Assembly (NCBI GenBank): GCA_038215095.1
Contig: JBBQRG010000003.1
Span: 1-64,000 of the forward strand
Direction of reading: 5' to 3'
DNA length: 64,000 bases
DNA from: DATACN01 sp038215095
GTDB taxonomy: Bacteria; Actinomycetota; Thermoleophilia; Solirubrobacterales; Thermoleophilaceae
Position numbers and translations under genes: made by a program. The notes below the pieces were generated by a model that saw only the letters and a program-made list of their open reading frames with translations, made no database searches and was not told where the DNA came from. This document shows positions 27,784 through 35,784 of the stretch, piece by piece (positions within the stretch are counted from its first letter, which is position 1; every line of letters starts with the position of its first letter).

Positions 27784-28562
27784 GCGACGACCTCGCGCTT
27801 GCCGAGCGCGCTGCGCGAGCCGCCGCTGAGGTGCTGCTGGAGCGCTTCGGCGGGCCGGTGCGGGGGCTCGACTCCAAGACCAGCGCCACCGACCCGGTGT
27901 CGGACGCCGACCGCGAGGCCGAGCGGGCCATTCGTGAGCTGCTGGAGGCGGAGCGGCCCCAGGACGGGCTGCTGGGCGAGGAGGGCTCGAGTCAGGAGGG
28001 CGAGAGCGGGCGCCGCTGGGTGGTCGACCCGCTCGACGGGACGGTGAACTACCTCTACGGGATTCCGCAGTGGTGCGTGAGCGTGGCGCTGGAGGACGGG
28101 GAGGGCGCTCTGCTCGGCGTCGTGTTGGACCCGGTTCGAGAGGAGGTGTTCTCCGCCATGCGTGGTGAGGGCGCGCTCGTCAACGGCGGGCAGGTAAGGG
28201 TGAGTGAGGCCGCCGAGCTCGCTCGTGCCCTGATCGGAACCGGCTTCAGCTACGAGGCGTCGCACCGCGCCGAGCAGGCTGCGGTGGTCTCGCGGGTGCT
28301 CCCGCGCGTGCGCGACATCCGCCGAGCCGGCTCGGCGGCGCTCGACCTGGCCTGGGTTGCCGCGGGCCGCCTGGACGGCTTCTACGAGCGCGGCGTGAAG
28401 CCCTGGGACTGGCGTGCGGGCGGCCTGCTGGTGGAAGAGGCCGGCGGCATCGTGCGCGAGCTGCAGGGTGAGCCGTTCGGCGTGGTGGCGGCCGGCCCGG
28501 GCCTGATCGAGGAGCTCGCCGGCCTGGTGACCGACAAAACGGGCCCGCCACCGGTTGCGTAG
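27780..28562 (+). CDS. Inositol monophosphatase-family phosphatase
   Basis: 260 residues from TTG 27780, overlapping the small gene before it by 4 nt. Metal-site motifs: GEEGS, WVVDPLDGTVNYLYG and KPWDWRAGGLLVEEAGG, all intact. A Mg2+-dependent sugar or inositol phosphatase; histidinol-phosphate phosphatases (HisN) share these motifs, so the substrate is open. It has no evident link to respiration except cotranscription. The last codons lie inside repeat copy B. Confidence 0.88.
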   Translation: MSDDLALAERAARAAAEVLLERFGGPVRGLDSKTSATDPVSDADREAERAIRELLEAERPQDGLLGEEGSSQEGESGRRWVVDPLDGTVNYLYGIPQWCVSVALEDGEGALLGVVLDPVREEVFSAMRGEGALVNGGQVRVSEAAELARALIGTGFSYEASHRAEQAAVVSRVLPRVRDIRRAGSAALDLAWVAAGRLDGFYERGVKPWDWRAGGLLVEEAGGIVRELQGEPFGVVAAGPGLIEELAGLVTDKTGPPPVA

Positions 28563-28620
28563 GAGGCACGTGTGGCCGCGGGCAGCCCGCCGGCCTTGGC
28601 GTTCCCTAAGGGACGCGGCC
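28542..28620 (+). repeat. Intergenic repeat family, copy B
   Basis: 79 nt, about 70 of them identical to copy A (168-246, opposite strand). It begins inside the last codons of the phosphatase gene and ends exactly at the stop codon of the convergent cytochrome c gene. The core CACGTGTGGCCGCGGGCAGC and the end CTAAGGGACGCGGCC are the best conserved parts. Confidence 0.75.
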
Positions 28621-29336
28621 TATTTGACAGTCAGTGTTCCCTTCATGCCTCCGGCTTCGTGGCCGGGCACGCTGCAGTAGAAGGTGTACTTGCCGGGCTT
28701 CAGGCTGGCCGAGACCTTCGAGGTGCCGCCCTTGCCGACCTTGGGGCCGTTCTTCTTCACGCCGTTGCCCTTGATCGAGATGTCGTGCTGCACGTTGGCC
28801 TTGTTGGCCATGTCCAGCTCGATCGAGCCGGGCTTCGCGAGCGCGTTGATGGCCGTGAACGCCAGCGCGCCGGTGGGGTCGGCGTCGATCTGGAGCTTGC
28901 CGCCCTGCTCGGTGACGGGCTTCTTCGAGACCTTCGGCTTGCCGGCGCTTGCGAGCGCGCCCGGGTCCTGGCCCGGCTGGGCCGCCACGTGCCCCACGTA
29001 GGCCGCCACGTCCAGCGCGTTCGTGCCGGTGACGAGGTTGCGCGGCATGATGCTGTCGCGCCTCACGTTGGAGATCTGGCGGTGCACGATGCCGCGCACG
29101 GTGGCCTCCGTCATCCCGTCGCTGCGCGCCGTCTGGAAGGCGTGGTCGAGGTTCGGGCCCTGGACGCCCTGGGCGTTCGCCCGCTTGAGCGTGTGGCAGG
29201 AGGCGCACTTCTGCACGAACAGCGCCTTGCCGTTCACGAGGTCGGCGTCGTGCTGGCGGCCGCAGCCCGAAAGCGGGATCGCGGCGGCCGCTGCGAGCGC
29301 GAGCGCGGCCAGGGAGAGATGACCAGGGGGCCTCAC
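28620..29336 (-). CDS. Cytochrome c-cupredoxin fusion lipoprotein
   Basis: 238 residues from GTG 29336. A signal peptide ends in the lipobox LSGC (Cys25), so the protein is anchored outside the membrane. Residues 35-120 are a class I cytochrome c with CASCH at 44-48 and a candidate axial Met97. Residues 145-238 are a cupredoxin with copper ligands H184, C221, H226 and M231 (YCSVPGHEAGGM). It could carry electrons by heme and copper in one molecule, and the nearby caa3 oxidase is the likely acceptor. Converges on the oxidase operon; the glycosyltransferase gene upstream overlaps its start (GTGA). Confidence 0.88.
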   Translation of the reverse strand: MRPPGHLSLAALALAAAAAIPLSGCGRQHDADLVNGKALFVQKCASCHTLKRANAQGVQGPNLDHAFQTARSDGMTEATVRGIVHRQISNVRRDSIMPRNLVTGTNALDVAAYVGHVAAQPGQDPGALASAGKPKVSKKPVTEQGGKLQIDADPTGALAFTAINALAKPGSIELDMANKANVQHDISIKGNGVKKNGPKVGKGGTSKVSASLKPGKYTFYCSVPGHEAGGMKGTLTVK

Positions 29337-30820
29337 GGGGCCGGAACAATATCCGGTGGTTCGGGCAGGTCGTCGAGCTGTCCGAGCGCCGCCGCGATCA
29401 CGCCCTGGGCCACGCTTTCCCAGCTGTAGCGCCGTCGCGCCAGATCGGCCAGCGAAGCCCTGGCCTGGTCCCTCCGGCCGGGGTCCAGTTGGAGCCACTC
29501 CACCAGCTTGCGGGCGATCTCCTCCACCGCTCCCGCGCCCACCTCGAACGCCATCAGCTCGCGCAGGTCCTCGTCCAGCGTGGGCGCCAGAGTGGCGGTC
29601 ACCTCGGCCATGCCCGAGTGGGCCGCGGACAGCGGCAGGGCCCCGCAGGCGGCCGCCTCGGCCGCCACCATCCCGAAGGCCTCCGGGAAGGTGCTGGGCA
29701 TCACGAGCGCCTCGCAGGCCGGCAGCAGGCTGGGCAGGTCCTCGTGCTCCAGGCGGCCGGTGAAGCCCACGCGCTCCGCCAGCCCCGGGGCGGCTTCGAG
29801 GTAGCCGCGCCGCTGCTCGCCCTCCAGGCCGTCCAGGAAGGCGGCCAGGTGGCGCAGCTCGCCGGCCGGCCCGCCCTCCAGCTCGCGGCCGCGTGCGGCA
29901 ACCTCGCGCGCGCCGTCCAGGTCGCCGCTCGAGAGCGCCCCCAGGAGCCGCTCGAGCCCATCGCGGTACTCGCCGAACCCCACGATCACCAGGCGCGCCT
30001 CCGGCACCTGCGCCAGCACCAGCGGCCAGGCGGCCAGCAGCAGGTCCACGCCCTTCGACACGATCAGCTTGCCCACGAACGCAACGATGCGGTCGTCGGC
30101 GGGGTCGAGGCGCTCGAGCTCGGCGGCGGCTCCCGCCTCGCCGCCCCAGGACGCCGCCTGGCCGCCCTCCAGGCGCTCAGCCAGCTCGTGCAGGCGCTTC
30201 GCCGCATCGGCGGCCTCGAGCGGCCTGAAGGCCTCCACGTCCACCCCGGGCGGCCCCAGGCGCGTGCGCTCCGCCAGCCCCGGCTCGTCCATCACCTCCC
30301 AGAGGCTCTCGGCCGTGTGCCGCGAGCCCACCAGCACGCCGCCGGCCCCGGCCAGGCCCTCGCGCGCGTAGGGCAGGAAGCGCTCCCGGTGGGGGCGCAC
30401 GACGTACTCGAGCGCGCTGCCGTGGACCTTCACCGCGTAGGGCACGCGGCCCTCGAGCGCCCGCGCGAGGACCACGGGGCCCATGATCAGGTGGTTGGCC
30501 AGCGCAACGTCGGGCTCCACCCGCTCGGCCACCTCTCTGACCGCGTCCACGTTGGCGTCCAGGTAGCGCCCGATCTCCTCGTCGCCCAGCTCCGGGAACG
30601 GCACTGCGCGGAAGCCCTCGTAGCTGTCGGCCACGTACAGCGGCAGCACCCCGCCGATGTCGGGCACGTGGATCTCGGCGCCGACGTCCGGCGGGTCGCG
30701 GTCCTGGCAGAACAGGTGCACCTCGTGCCCCATGCCGGCCAGTGCGCGGCAGAGGCTCGCGTTGTAGATGTTGCTGCCCGTACCGCGCAGCAGGTAGCCG
30801 TGGAAGATGAGGATTCGCAC
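29333..30820 (-). CDS. GT4-type glycosyltransferase
   Basis: 495 residues from GTG 30820. N-terminal GT-B domain begins RILIFHGYLLRGTGSN with the Gly-rich acceptor loop; the C-terminal domain has FVGKLIVSKGVDLLLAAW and the EAFGMVAAEAAACGALPL stretch (E-x7-E type motif) that binds the nucleotide-sugar donor. An unusual insert of about 70 residues lies between the two family blocks (around 290-350). Acts in the cytoplasm on an unknown acceptor. Overlaps the cytochrome gene by 4 nt. Confidence 0.87.
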   Translation of the reverse strand: MRILIFHGYLLRGTGSNIYNASLCRALAGMGHEVHLFCQDRDPPDVGAEIHVPDIGGVLPLYVADSYEGFRAVPFPELGDEEIGRYLDANVDAVREVAERVEPDVALANHLIMGPVVLARALEGRVPYAVKVHGSALEYVVRPHRERFLPYAREGLAGAGGVLVGSRHTAESLWEVMDEPGLAERTRLGPPGVDVEAFRPLEAADAAKRLHELAERLEGGQAASWGGEAGAAAELERLDPADDRIVAFVGKLIVSKGVDLLLAAWPLVLAQVPEARLVIVGFGEYRDGLERLLGALSSGDLDGAREVAARGRELEGGPAGELRHLAAFLDGLEGEQRRGYLEAAPGLAERVGFTGRLEHEDLPSLLPACEALVMPSTFPEAFGMVAAEAAACGALPLSAAHSGMAEVTATLAPTLDEDLRELMAFEVGAGAVEEIARKLVEWLQLDPGRRDQARASLADLARRRYSWESVAQGVIAAALGQLDDLPEPPDIVPAP

Positions 30821-30869
30821 CTTGACTAGACGCTACCTGTGGGCCGCATGGCCTATTCTTCCCGCCTTC

Positions 30870-31163
30870 ATGCCGGCCCGTCAGCGATACCGCCTGCGCG
30901 CCCGCTCCGACCGCGAGATCATCAGCGAGGTCGAGCCGGGCAAGACCTACGTGGACCGCGACAGTGGCGAGGAGTTCGAGGTCGTGTCCGCGTTGCTGCC
31001 GCTGGCGCCCTCCCCCAGCGACCTGCCCTACTCGGTGGAGAACCTGCGCCTGTGCGGCTGCTCCCTCGAGCAGCTCGTGCAGCGCGACCTGAACGATTGC
31101 CCGCATTGCGGCCGCCGCCTGCCGGCGGTCCAGCGCCCGGACGAGCGTCCGAGCGATAGTTGA
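30870..31163 (+). CDS. Small protein with a zinc-ribbon-like C-terminus
   Basis: 97 residues from ATG 30870. The first half is basic with a KTYVDRDSGEEFEVVSALLP strand pattern. The second half carries CGC and, 17 residues later, CPHCG, a possible four-cysteine metal site. No family recognised. Divergent from the glycosyltransferase gene and followed within 10 nt by a lipoprotein gene. Confidence 0.55.
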   Translation: MPARQRYRLRARSDREIISEVEPGKTYVDRDSGEEFEVVSALLPLAPSPSDLPYSVENLRLCGCSLEQLVQRDLNDCPHCGRRLPAVQRPDERPSDS

Positions 31164-31173
31164 CCCTGCGAGC

Positions 31174-31539
31174 GTGGCCCGCTCGCGTATCGCCCTCCTC
31201 CTCGCCCTGCTCGCGCTGGCGCCGCCGCTCGCGCTGACGGCCTGCGGCGGCGACAAGGAGGCCGCCAAGAAGCCGCGGACCACCACCACCCGCACGGAGC
31301 CAACCGCGCCCCGCGCGGAGACCGTGCCGGCGGCTCCGGTGCAGACCACGCCCGCGCCCAGCACGACCTCGCAGGATCCCGCCACGGCTCCCAACACGCC
31401 CGGCGAGGGCAACGGCAGCACCCGCGGCACGCCACAGGGCGGCTCCGACAGCCCCCAGAACGACACGCCGCCGCCGTCAGGCAGCCCCGCGGAGCGCTTC
31501 GAGAAGGACTGCGAGAGCCGGCCGAAGACCTGCGGCTAG
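31174..31539 (+). CDS. Low-complexity secreted lipoprotein
   Basis: 121 residues from GTG 31174. Signal peptide with lipobox LTAC, then a long Thr/Pro/Ala/Ser-rich stretch with no predicted fold, ending with two cysteines near the C-terminus. Typical of cell-wall-spanning linkers, perhaps O-glycosylated. No functional domain is visible. Its TAG shares the CTAG with the convergent STAS gene. Confidence 0.65.
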   Translation: MARSRIALLLALLALAPPLALTACGGDKEAAKKPRTTTTRTEPTAPRAETVPAAPVQTTPAPSTTSQDPATAPNTPGEGNGSTRGTPQGGSDSPQNDTPPPSGSPAERFEKDCESRPKTCG

Positions 31540-31880
31540 GCGAACGCGCCGGCCAGGCCGCCGAGCGCCTGCTCGCGCGAGCCGAAGATGCGCAGGTGGC
31601 CTACGAGGCCGGTGATCTGGAAGGGGCGCATGATGCGCTCGGTCGGGCAAACGAGCACGAGGCCGCCCTTTCGCACCCGCAGCTGCTTGAGCGCGTAGAG
31701 CAGCACGCCGATCCCCGTGGAGTCCATGAAGGTCACGTCCGAGAGGTCCACGACGACCCGCGTCTTGCCTTCGTCGGCCAAGCCGAGCAGGCGGCGGCCG
31801 AGCTGAGGCGCCGTCAGCGCGTCAACCTCGCCACACGGGGCGACGACGTGCGTGCGCTCGTCGACAGCCTCGTCGTTCAT
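31536..31880 (-). CDS. STAS-domain anti-sigma factor antagonist
   Basis: 114 residues, one STAS domain. The phosphorylation site motif FMDSTGIGVL is intact with Ser54. Such proteins bind an anti-sigma kinase when unphosphorylated and so free a sigma factor. No kinase, phosphatase or sigma gene is adjacent, so its partner is unknown. ATG 31880 gives a normal N-terminus. Confidence 0.88.
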   Translation of the reverse strand: MNDEAVDERTHVVAPCGEVDALTAPQLGRRLLGLADEGKTRVVVDLSDVTFMDSTGIGVLLYALKQLRVRKGGLVLVCPTERIMRPFQITGLVGHLRIFGSREQALGGLAGAFA

Positions 31881-31918
31881 GCCGAAATCGATCAGGCCCC
31901 CCAAGGCGCCGGACGCTA

Positions 31919-32272
31919 TCAGGCTTGCCGGTGGGCCGGAGCGGGGCTGCGGCCGGGTCTGCGGACGCGCGCGGGAGCCGGCGCCGGGACCGGCAGGTCG
32001 CTGCCGCGCCGGCGCGGCACGCGGGCCGGCGGAGTGTGGTCGCGGTCGCGCGATCGGCCGGGGCGCCAGCGGCCCAGCGGCAGGTGCATGCCGTCGCCGC
32101 CCGGGCCGTCTCCGGCAGGCCGGGGCCCGGGGCCTTCGCCCCCGCCGCCGTCGTCTCCCCGCGAATCGTCGTCGTCGTCGCGCAGCTTGAAGAACCAGAT
32201 CAGCCACACGATCAGCAGGCCGACGTCGAAAACGCGGAAGCCGACCATGAAGATCCACCCCTCAGTGGTCAT
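31919..32272 (-). CDS. Small membrane protein with disordered tail
   Basis: 117 residues. An N-terminal hydrophobic helix (about 8-28, FRVFDVGLLIVWLIWFF) precedes KLRDDDDD and a long Gly/Pro/Arg-rich low-complexity tail. Similar single-helix proteins with an Asp run occur in actinobacteria, function unknown. The tail coding region has extreme GC and may be longer or shorter in relatives. It lies 38 nt upstream of the STAS gene on the same strand. Confidence 0.55.
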   Translation of the reverse strand: MTTEGWIFMVGFRVFDVGLLIVWLIWFFKLRDDDDDSRGDDGGGGEGPGPRPAGDGPGGDGMHLPLGRWRPGRSRDRDHTPPARVPRRRGSDLPVPAPAPARVRRPGRSPAPAHRQA

Positions 32273-32323
32273 CTCCTCACGATGCTACCGCGATGGGCGC
32301 GGCCTTCAAGACCGCAGTTGCGC

Positions 32324-33007
32324 CTAGCCCTTGGTTCCGTCGGTGGTACGGGGGTCCGGGACGTAGGTAACGGTGTACAGCAGGCGGGCGCGGAAGTAGG
32401 TGCAGCCGTACACGCGGATCGCGCCGGGAGTGTGCTGAGCGGCCGCCTGGGAGACGTCGTCGCACTTGCCCTTGGCCCTCGAGGAGCGCCACCAGTTGCT
32501 GCGCGGCAGGTTCACGGCGAAGGCGGGGGCCCAGGTGGGCACGGTCAGCGCGATGATGTTGCCCTTCGACACCTGGATAGGGGTGTCGAACACGAAGGTG
32601 GGACTCGAGCCGAAGTAGTGATCGACCCTGAAGAGGGGCGACTGGCGCAGCAGGCGGTGGTTCAGGCGCGTCTTGCGCTTCTTGCCCTGCCGCACCACGG
32701 AGATGCGGACCTGCGGCGGCCCCCCGTAGAGGTCGGTGAAGAACTTGACCTGGTTGGCGTCGGGCTTGCCGAGCGTGACCGTGAACGCCACGATCTTGCC
32801 GTCCCGCGGGATCCGGAACGGGTCAGCGCCCTTGCCCGAGCGTCCCATGTAGCCCGACACGCGGCCGATCGCCTGGCAGTTCGCCGGGCAGCTGGCGAGG
32901 GTCGTCGCGGGGTTCGCGTCCGCGCCCAGCTCGATCACCTTGGCCTGGGCCGACGGGGCCAGGGCGAGGACGATCAGTGCGGCGATGAGTGGGAGGGCTC
33001 GTCTCAT
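32324..33007 (-). CDS. Secreted hypothetical protein
   Basis: 227 residues with a clear signal peptide (basic start, hydrophobic core, APSAQA cleavage region). The mature part is beta-rich, with four cysteines (two in SCPANC near residue 40, two near the C-terminus) that could form disulfides. The family is not recognised; similar secreted proteins appear in several copies in some soil actinobacteria. Start ATG 33007. It is the last gene before infA on this strand. Confidence 0.65.
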   Translation of the reverse strand: MRRALPLIAALIVLALAPSAQAKVIELGADANPATTLASCPANCQAIGRVSGYMGRSGKGADPFRIPRDGKIVAFTVTLGKPDANQVKFFTDLYGGPPQVRISVVRQGKKRKTRLNHRLLRQSPLFRVDHYFGSSPTFVFDTPIQVSKGNIIALTVPTWAPAFAVNLPRSNWWRSSRAKGKCDDVSQAAAQHTPGAIRVYGCTYFRARLLYTVTYVPDPRTTDGTKG

Positions 33008-33049
33008 GACCGGGCTAAAACACCCGTTTCGCCACCTAGTTGCGGCTTC

Positions 33050-33268
33050 CTACTTGTAGCGATAGGTGATCCGTCCGCGATCGAGGTCGTACGGCGACAG
33101 CTCGATCTTGACCCGGTCACCGGGCAGGATGCGGATGTAGTGACGCCGCATCTTGCCCGAGATGTGACCGAGAACCTCGTGATCGTTGTCGAGCTTCACC
33201 TTGAACATCGTGTTCGGGAGGGCCTCGAGGATGACGCCCTCCATCTCAATCTTTTCTTCCTTGGGCAC
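33050..33268 (-). CDS. infA: Translation initiation factor IF-1
   Basis: 72 residues, full OB fold: EGVILEALPNTMFKVKLDN, GKMRRHYIRILPGDRVK and the end GRITYRYK are near-universal IF-1 sequence. Binds the ribosomal A site during initiation. GTG start at 33268. It lies 14 nt after the cold-shock gene rather than in the usual ribosomal protein cluster (with rpmJ, rpsM), which is not present here. Confidence 0.97.
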   Translation of the reverse strand: MPKEEKIEMEGVILEALPNTMFKVKLDNDHEVLGHISGKMRRHYIRILPGDRVKIELSPYDLDRGRITYRYK

Positions 33269-33282
33269 GAGGCGAGCGGGCG

Positions 33283-33486
33283 CTAGATCGCCCGGACGTT
33301 CACCGCCTTCGGTCCCTTGTCGCCGACCTCTTCCTCGTACTCGACCTTGGCGTTCTCCGCCAGCGACTTGAAGCCGCCCCCGTCGATCCCTGAATAGTGG
33401 ACGAACAGGTCTCGATCGCCGTCATCGGGCGTGATGAACCCGTAGCCCTTCTCGTCGTTGAACCACTTGACGGTTCCGGTAGGCAC
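33283..33486 (-). CDS. Cold-shock protein (CspA family)
   Basis: 67 residues. RNA-binding motifs RNP1 KGYGFITP and RNP2 LFVHYSGI are intact. Acts as an RNA chaperone. GTG start at 33486. The 130 nt upstream form a likely leader or promoter region, and infA follows 14 nt on, so the two RNA-related genes are probably cotranscribed. Confidence 0.95.
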   Translation of the reverse strand: MPTGTVKWFNDEKGYGFITPDDGDRDLFVHYSGIDGGGFKSLAENAKVEYEEEVGDKGPKAVNVRAI

Positions 33487-33567
33487 GCGCTGTTCCTTCC
33501 CTTCCTGCTTGTGCCTGCTCGAACCAGCGGTTGCAAATCCGATCTCGGCACGTGCGAAATGGTTCCT

Positions 33568-33583
33568 GCCGGCACGGGCCGGC
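33568..33583 (-). terminator. Hairpin after the crotonase gene
   Basis: GCCGGC at 33568-33573 pairs with 33578-33583 around ACGG, 37 nt after the crotonase stop on the minus strand. A possible weak terminator separating it from the csp-infA unit; no T-run. Confidence 0.35.
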
Positions 33584-33619
33584 CCAACGGGGAGAAACGC
33601 TATCAGGGGCGGCCGTCGC

Positions 33620-34393
33620 CTAGTTGCCCTCGAAAGTCGCCTTGCCGGGGCCCTGCTCGAGGAAGCTCTTCACCGCGCCCTGCAGGTCCGACGTCTCGAA
33701 CAGCGGCGCGCCGATGTCGGGGGTGCGCTCGTCGGCACCGCGAACGCCGTGCTCGAGGAAGGCCCGCACGATCCGCTTCGTGGCGCCGTGGGCCACGGTG
33801 GGCCCGGCGGCGAGGCGCTGGGCGAAGCGCATCGACTTCTCGGCCAGCTCGCCGTCCGGCAGGACGCGGTTGACCACGTTCCAGTGCTCGAGCTCCGCGG
33901 CCGGGTAGACGCCCCCGCTCATCACGAACTCGCGCGCGCGGGCGGGGCCCGCCCGCTCCGCCATGCGCTGGGTGCCACCCATCAGCGGAGTCAGCCCCAC
34001 GACGGCCTCCACCAGGCCGAACTGGGCCGATTCGGAGGCCCAGATCATGTCGCAGCCGAGCGCGAGCTCGAGGCCGGCGGTCAGGCACAGCCCGTGCACC
34101 GACGCGAGGGTGGGAAACGGCAGCCCCTCCAGGCGGTGGGTGATGCCGAGCAGGCCGGCCACGAACTCGCGCGCGTCCTCCTCGGACAGGCCGTGGAACA
34201 CGTTCACGTCGGCGCCGCCGGTGAACAGCTCGCCCTCGGCGCGAACCAGCAGCGCGCGCAGGCCGGCGCTGTCGGCCTGCTCGAGCGCGGCCGACACGTC
34301 GGCCACCATCTCGCGGCCGAACAGGTTCAGCGGCGGGGCGTCGATCACGAGGACGCCCACGTCCCCGTCGCGCTCGAGGCGCGCGCTAGCCAC
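33620..34393 (-). CDS. Enoyl-CoA hydratase/isomerase (crotonase) family protein
   Basis: 257 residues from GTG 34393, overlapping the HIT gene by 8 nt. Oxyanion-hole segments FTGGADVNVF and VHGLCLTAGLELALGCD are present, and the acidic residue of AQFGLVEAVVGL matches the first catalytic Glu of enoyl-CoA hydratases; GGTQRM follows. Acts on an acyl-CoA double bond. With no other fatty-acid genes nearby, the substrate is open. Confidence 0.87.
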   Translation of the reverse strand: MASARLERDGDVGVLVIDAPPLNLFGREMVADVSAALEQADSAGLRALLVRAEGELFTGGADVNVFHGLSEEDAREFVAGLLGITHRLEGLPFPTLASVHGLCLTAGLELALGCDMIWASESAQFGLVEAVVGLTPLMGGTQRMAERAGPARAREFVMSGGVYPAAELEHWNVVNRVLPDGELAEKSMRFAQRLAAGPTVAHGATKRIVRAFLEHGVRGADERTPDIGAPLFETSDLQGAVKSFLEQGPGKATFEGN

Positions 34394-34796
34394 GGAGCTC
34401 GTCGGCCACGGCCCGCAGCTCGTCCTCGCCCACGTCCTGCGGCTTTCCGGGCAGCCGCAGCGGGTCGTCCTCATAACGCGGGATCACGTGCACGTGGAAG
34501 TGGAAGACCGTCTGCCAGGCGGCCTGCTCGGTCGAGTTCAGCAGGTTGATGCCGTCGCAATGAAGCCGGTCGCGCATCCGCCCGGCCAGCCGCTTGGCGG
34601 CCGCCATCACGTGGGCGAGGTCCTCATCGCCGACCTCGTACAGGTTCTTCGAGTGCCGGCGCGGAATCACGAGCGCATGGCCCCGCGTCCACGGGCTGAT
34701 GTCCATGAAAGCGACCGTGTGCTCGTCCTCCTGGACGATCTCAGCCGGCCCCTCGCCGGCCGCGATTGAGCAGAAGATGCAGTCGTCGTCCGCCAC
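34386..34796 (-). CDS. HIT-family nucleotide hydrolase
   Basis: 136 residues from GTG 34796. The histidine triad is H99-F-H101-V-H103 (HFHVHVIPRY), and an N-terminal CIFCSIA gives two zinc-type cysteines. HIT proteins hydrolyse nucleoside phosphoramidates or dinucleoside polyphosphates. Normal length. It overlaps the crotonase gene and lies 19 nt after corA. Confidence 0.93.
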   Translation of the reverse strand: MADDDCIFCSIAAGEGPAEIVQEDEHTVAFMDISPWTRGHALVIPRRHSKNLYEVGDEDLAHVMAAAKRLAGRMRDRLHCDGINLLNSTEQAAWQTVFHFHVHVIPRYEDDPLRLPGKPQDVGEDELRAVADELRG

Positions 34797-34815
34797 GGCG
34801 CGGCAGCCTATTGGT

Positions 34816-35784
34816 TCAGAGCCAGCCGACCCGCTTGAAGTTGCTGTAGAGGCCCGTGCAGACCAGCAGCATGACTCCGAGGACGAGCGGGTAGCCGAAG
34901 GTCCAGCGCAGCTCCGGCATGTGCTCGAAGTTCATGCCGTAGATGCCGGCGATCATGGTGGGCACCGCGGCGATCGCCACCCAGGCCGAGATCTTGCGCA
35001 TGTCGTCGTTCTGGCGCACGCTGACCTGGGTCAGGTTCGCCTGGAGCACGCTCGTGAGCAGCTCGCGGTAGCCCTCGACCTGCTCGTGAACACGCACCAG
35101 GTGGTCGTTCACGTCGCGGAAGTAGGTGCGCACCTCGGGGTGGATCAGCTCGTAGCGCCCACGGGCCAGCTTGTCGACCGGCTCCGTGAGCGGCGAGACG
35201 GCGCGGTTGAACTCGAGCACCTCGCGCTTGAGCTTGTAGATCCGCTCCGAGGGGCTGGTGCGCGCGGGAGAGAAGACCTCGTCCTCGACCTGCTCGATGT
35301 CCTCGCCGAGCCCCTCGACGGCCGGCGAGTAGTCGTCCACCACCTGGTCGACGATCGCGTGCAGCACGGCGCCCGGGCCGCGCTTGAGGTGCTCGGGGTC
35401 GCTCTCGAGGCGCTCCCGCACCGCCTCGAGCGCGCTGGCCACGCCATGTCGCACGGTGATCACGAAGTTCTCGCCCAGGAACACGAGGATCTCGCCCAGC
35501 GTGACGACCTCGTCCGAGTCGACGTAGCGCGCGGTCTTCAGCACCACGAAGAGGGTGTTGCCGTAGACCTCGAGCTTGGGGCGCTGGTGGGCGTGGATCG
35601 CGTCCTCGACGGCCAGCTCGTGGAGGTCGAACTCGCGCTTGATCGAGTCGAACTCCTCCTCGCTCGGCTCGTACAGGCCGATCCAGACGAAGCCGCTGTC
35701 GCCGCGCGCCTCCTTGGCCTGCTCCAGCGAGAGGTCGCCCTGGCGCCGCTTCCCCTCCTCATAGACCGCGCAGTCGACGATCAT
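34816..35784 (-). CDS. corA: CorA-type magnesium transporter
   Basis: 322 residues. A large cytoplasmic domain is followed by two C-terminal transmembrane helices; the selectivity motif YGMNFEHMPEL lies at the end of the first. Forms a pentameric Mg2+ (or Co2+/Ni2+) channel. ATG start overlaps the cca stop by 4 nt (ATGA). Confidence 0.95.
   Translation of the reverse strand: MIVDCAVYEEGKRRQGDLSLEQAKEARGDSGFVWIGLYEPSEEEFDSIKREFDLHELAVEDAIHAHQRPKLEVYGNTLFVVLKTARYVDSDEVVTLGEILVFLGENFVITVRHGVASALEAVRERLESDPEHLKRGPGAVLHAIVDQVVDDYSPAVEGLGEDIEQVEDEVFSPARTSPSERIYKLKREVLEFNRAVSPLTEPVDKLARGRYELIHPEVRTYFRDVNDHLVRVHEQVEGYRELLTSVLQANLTQVSVRQNDDMRKISAWVAIAAVPTMIAGIYGMNFEHMPELRWTFGYPLVLGVMLLVCTGLYSNFKRVGWL

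Noticed and set aside
33526..33538. GGTTCGAGC on the minus strand, like a tRNA T-loop
   Set aside because: The flanking bases do not form the 5-bp T stem, and no acceptor, D or anticodon arms can be drawn around it. It is in the leader of the cold-shock gene.
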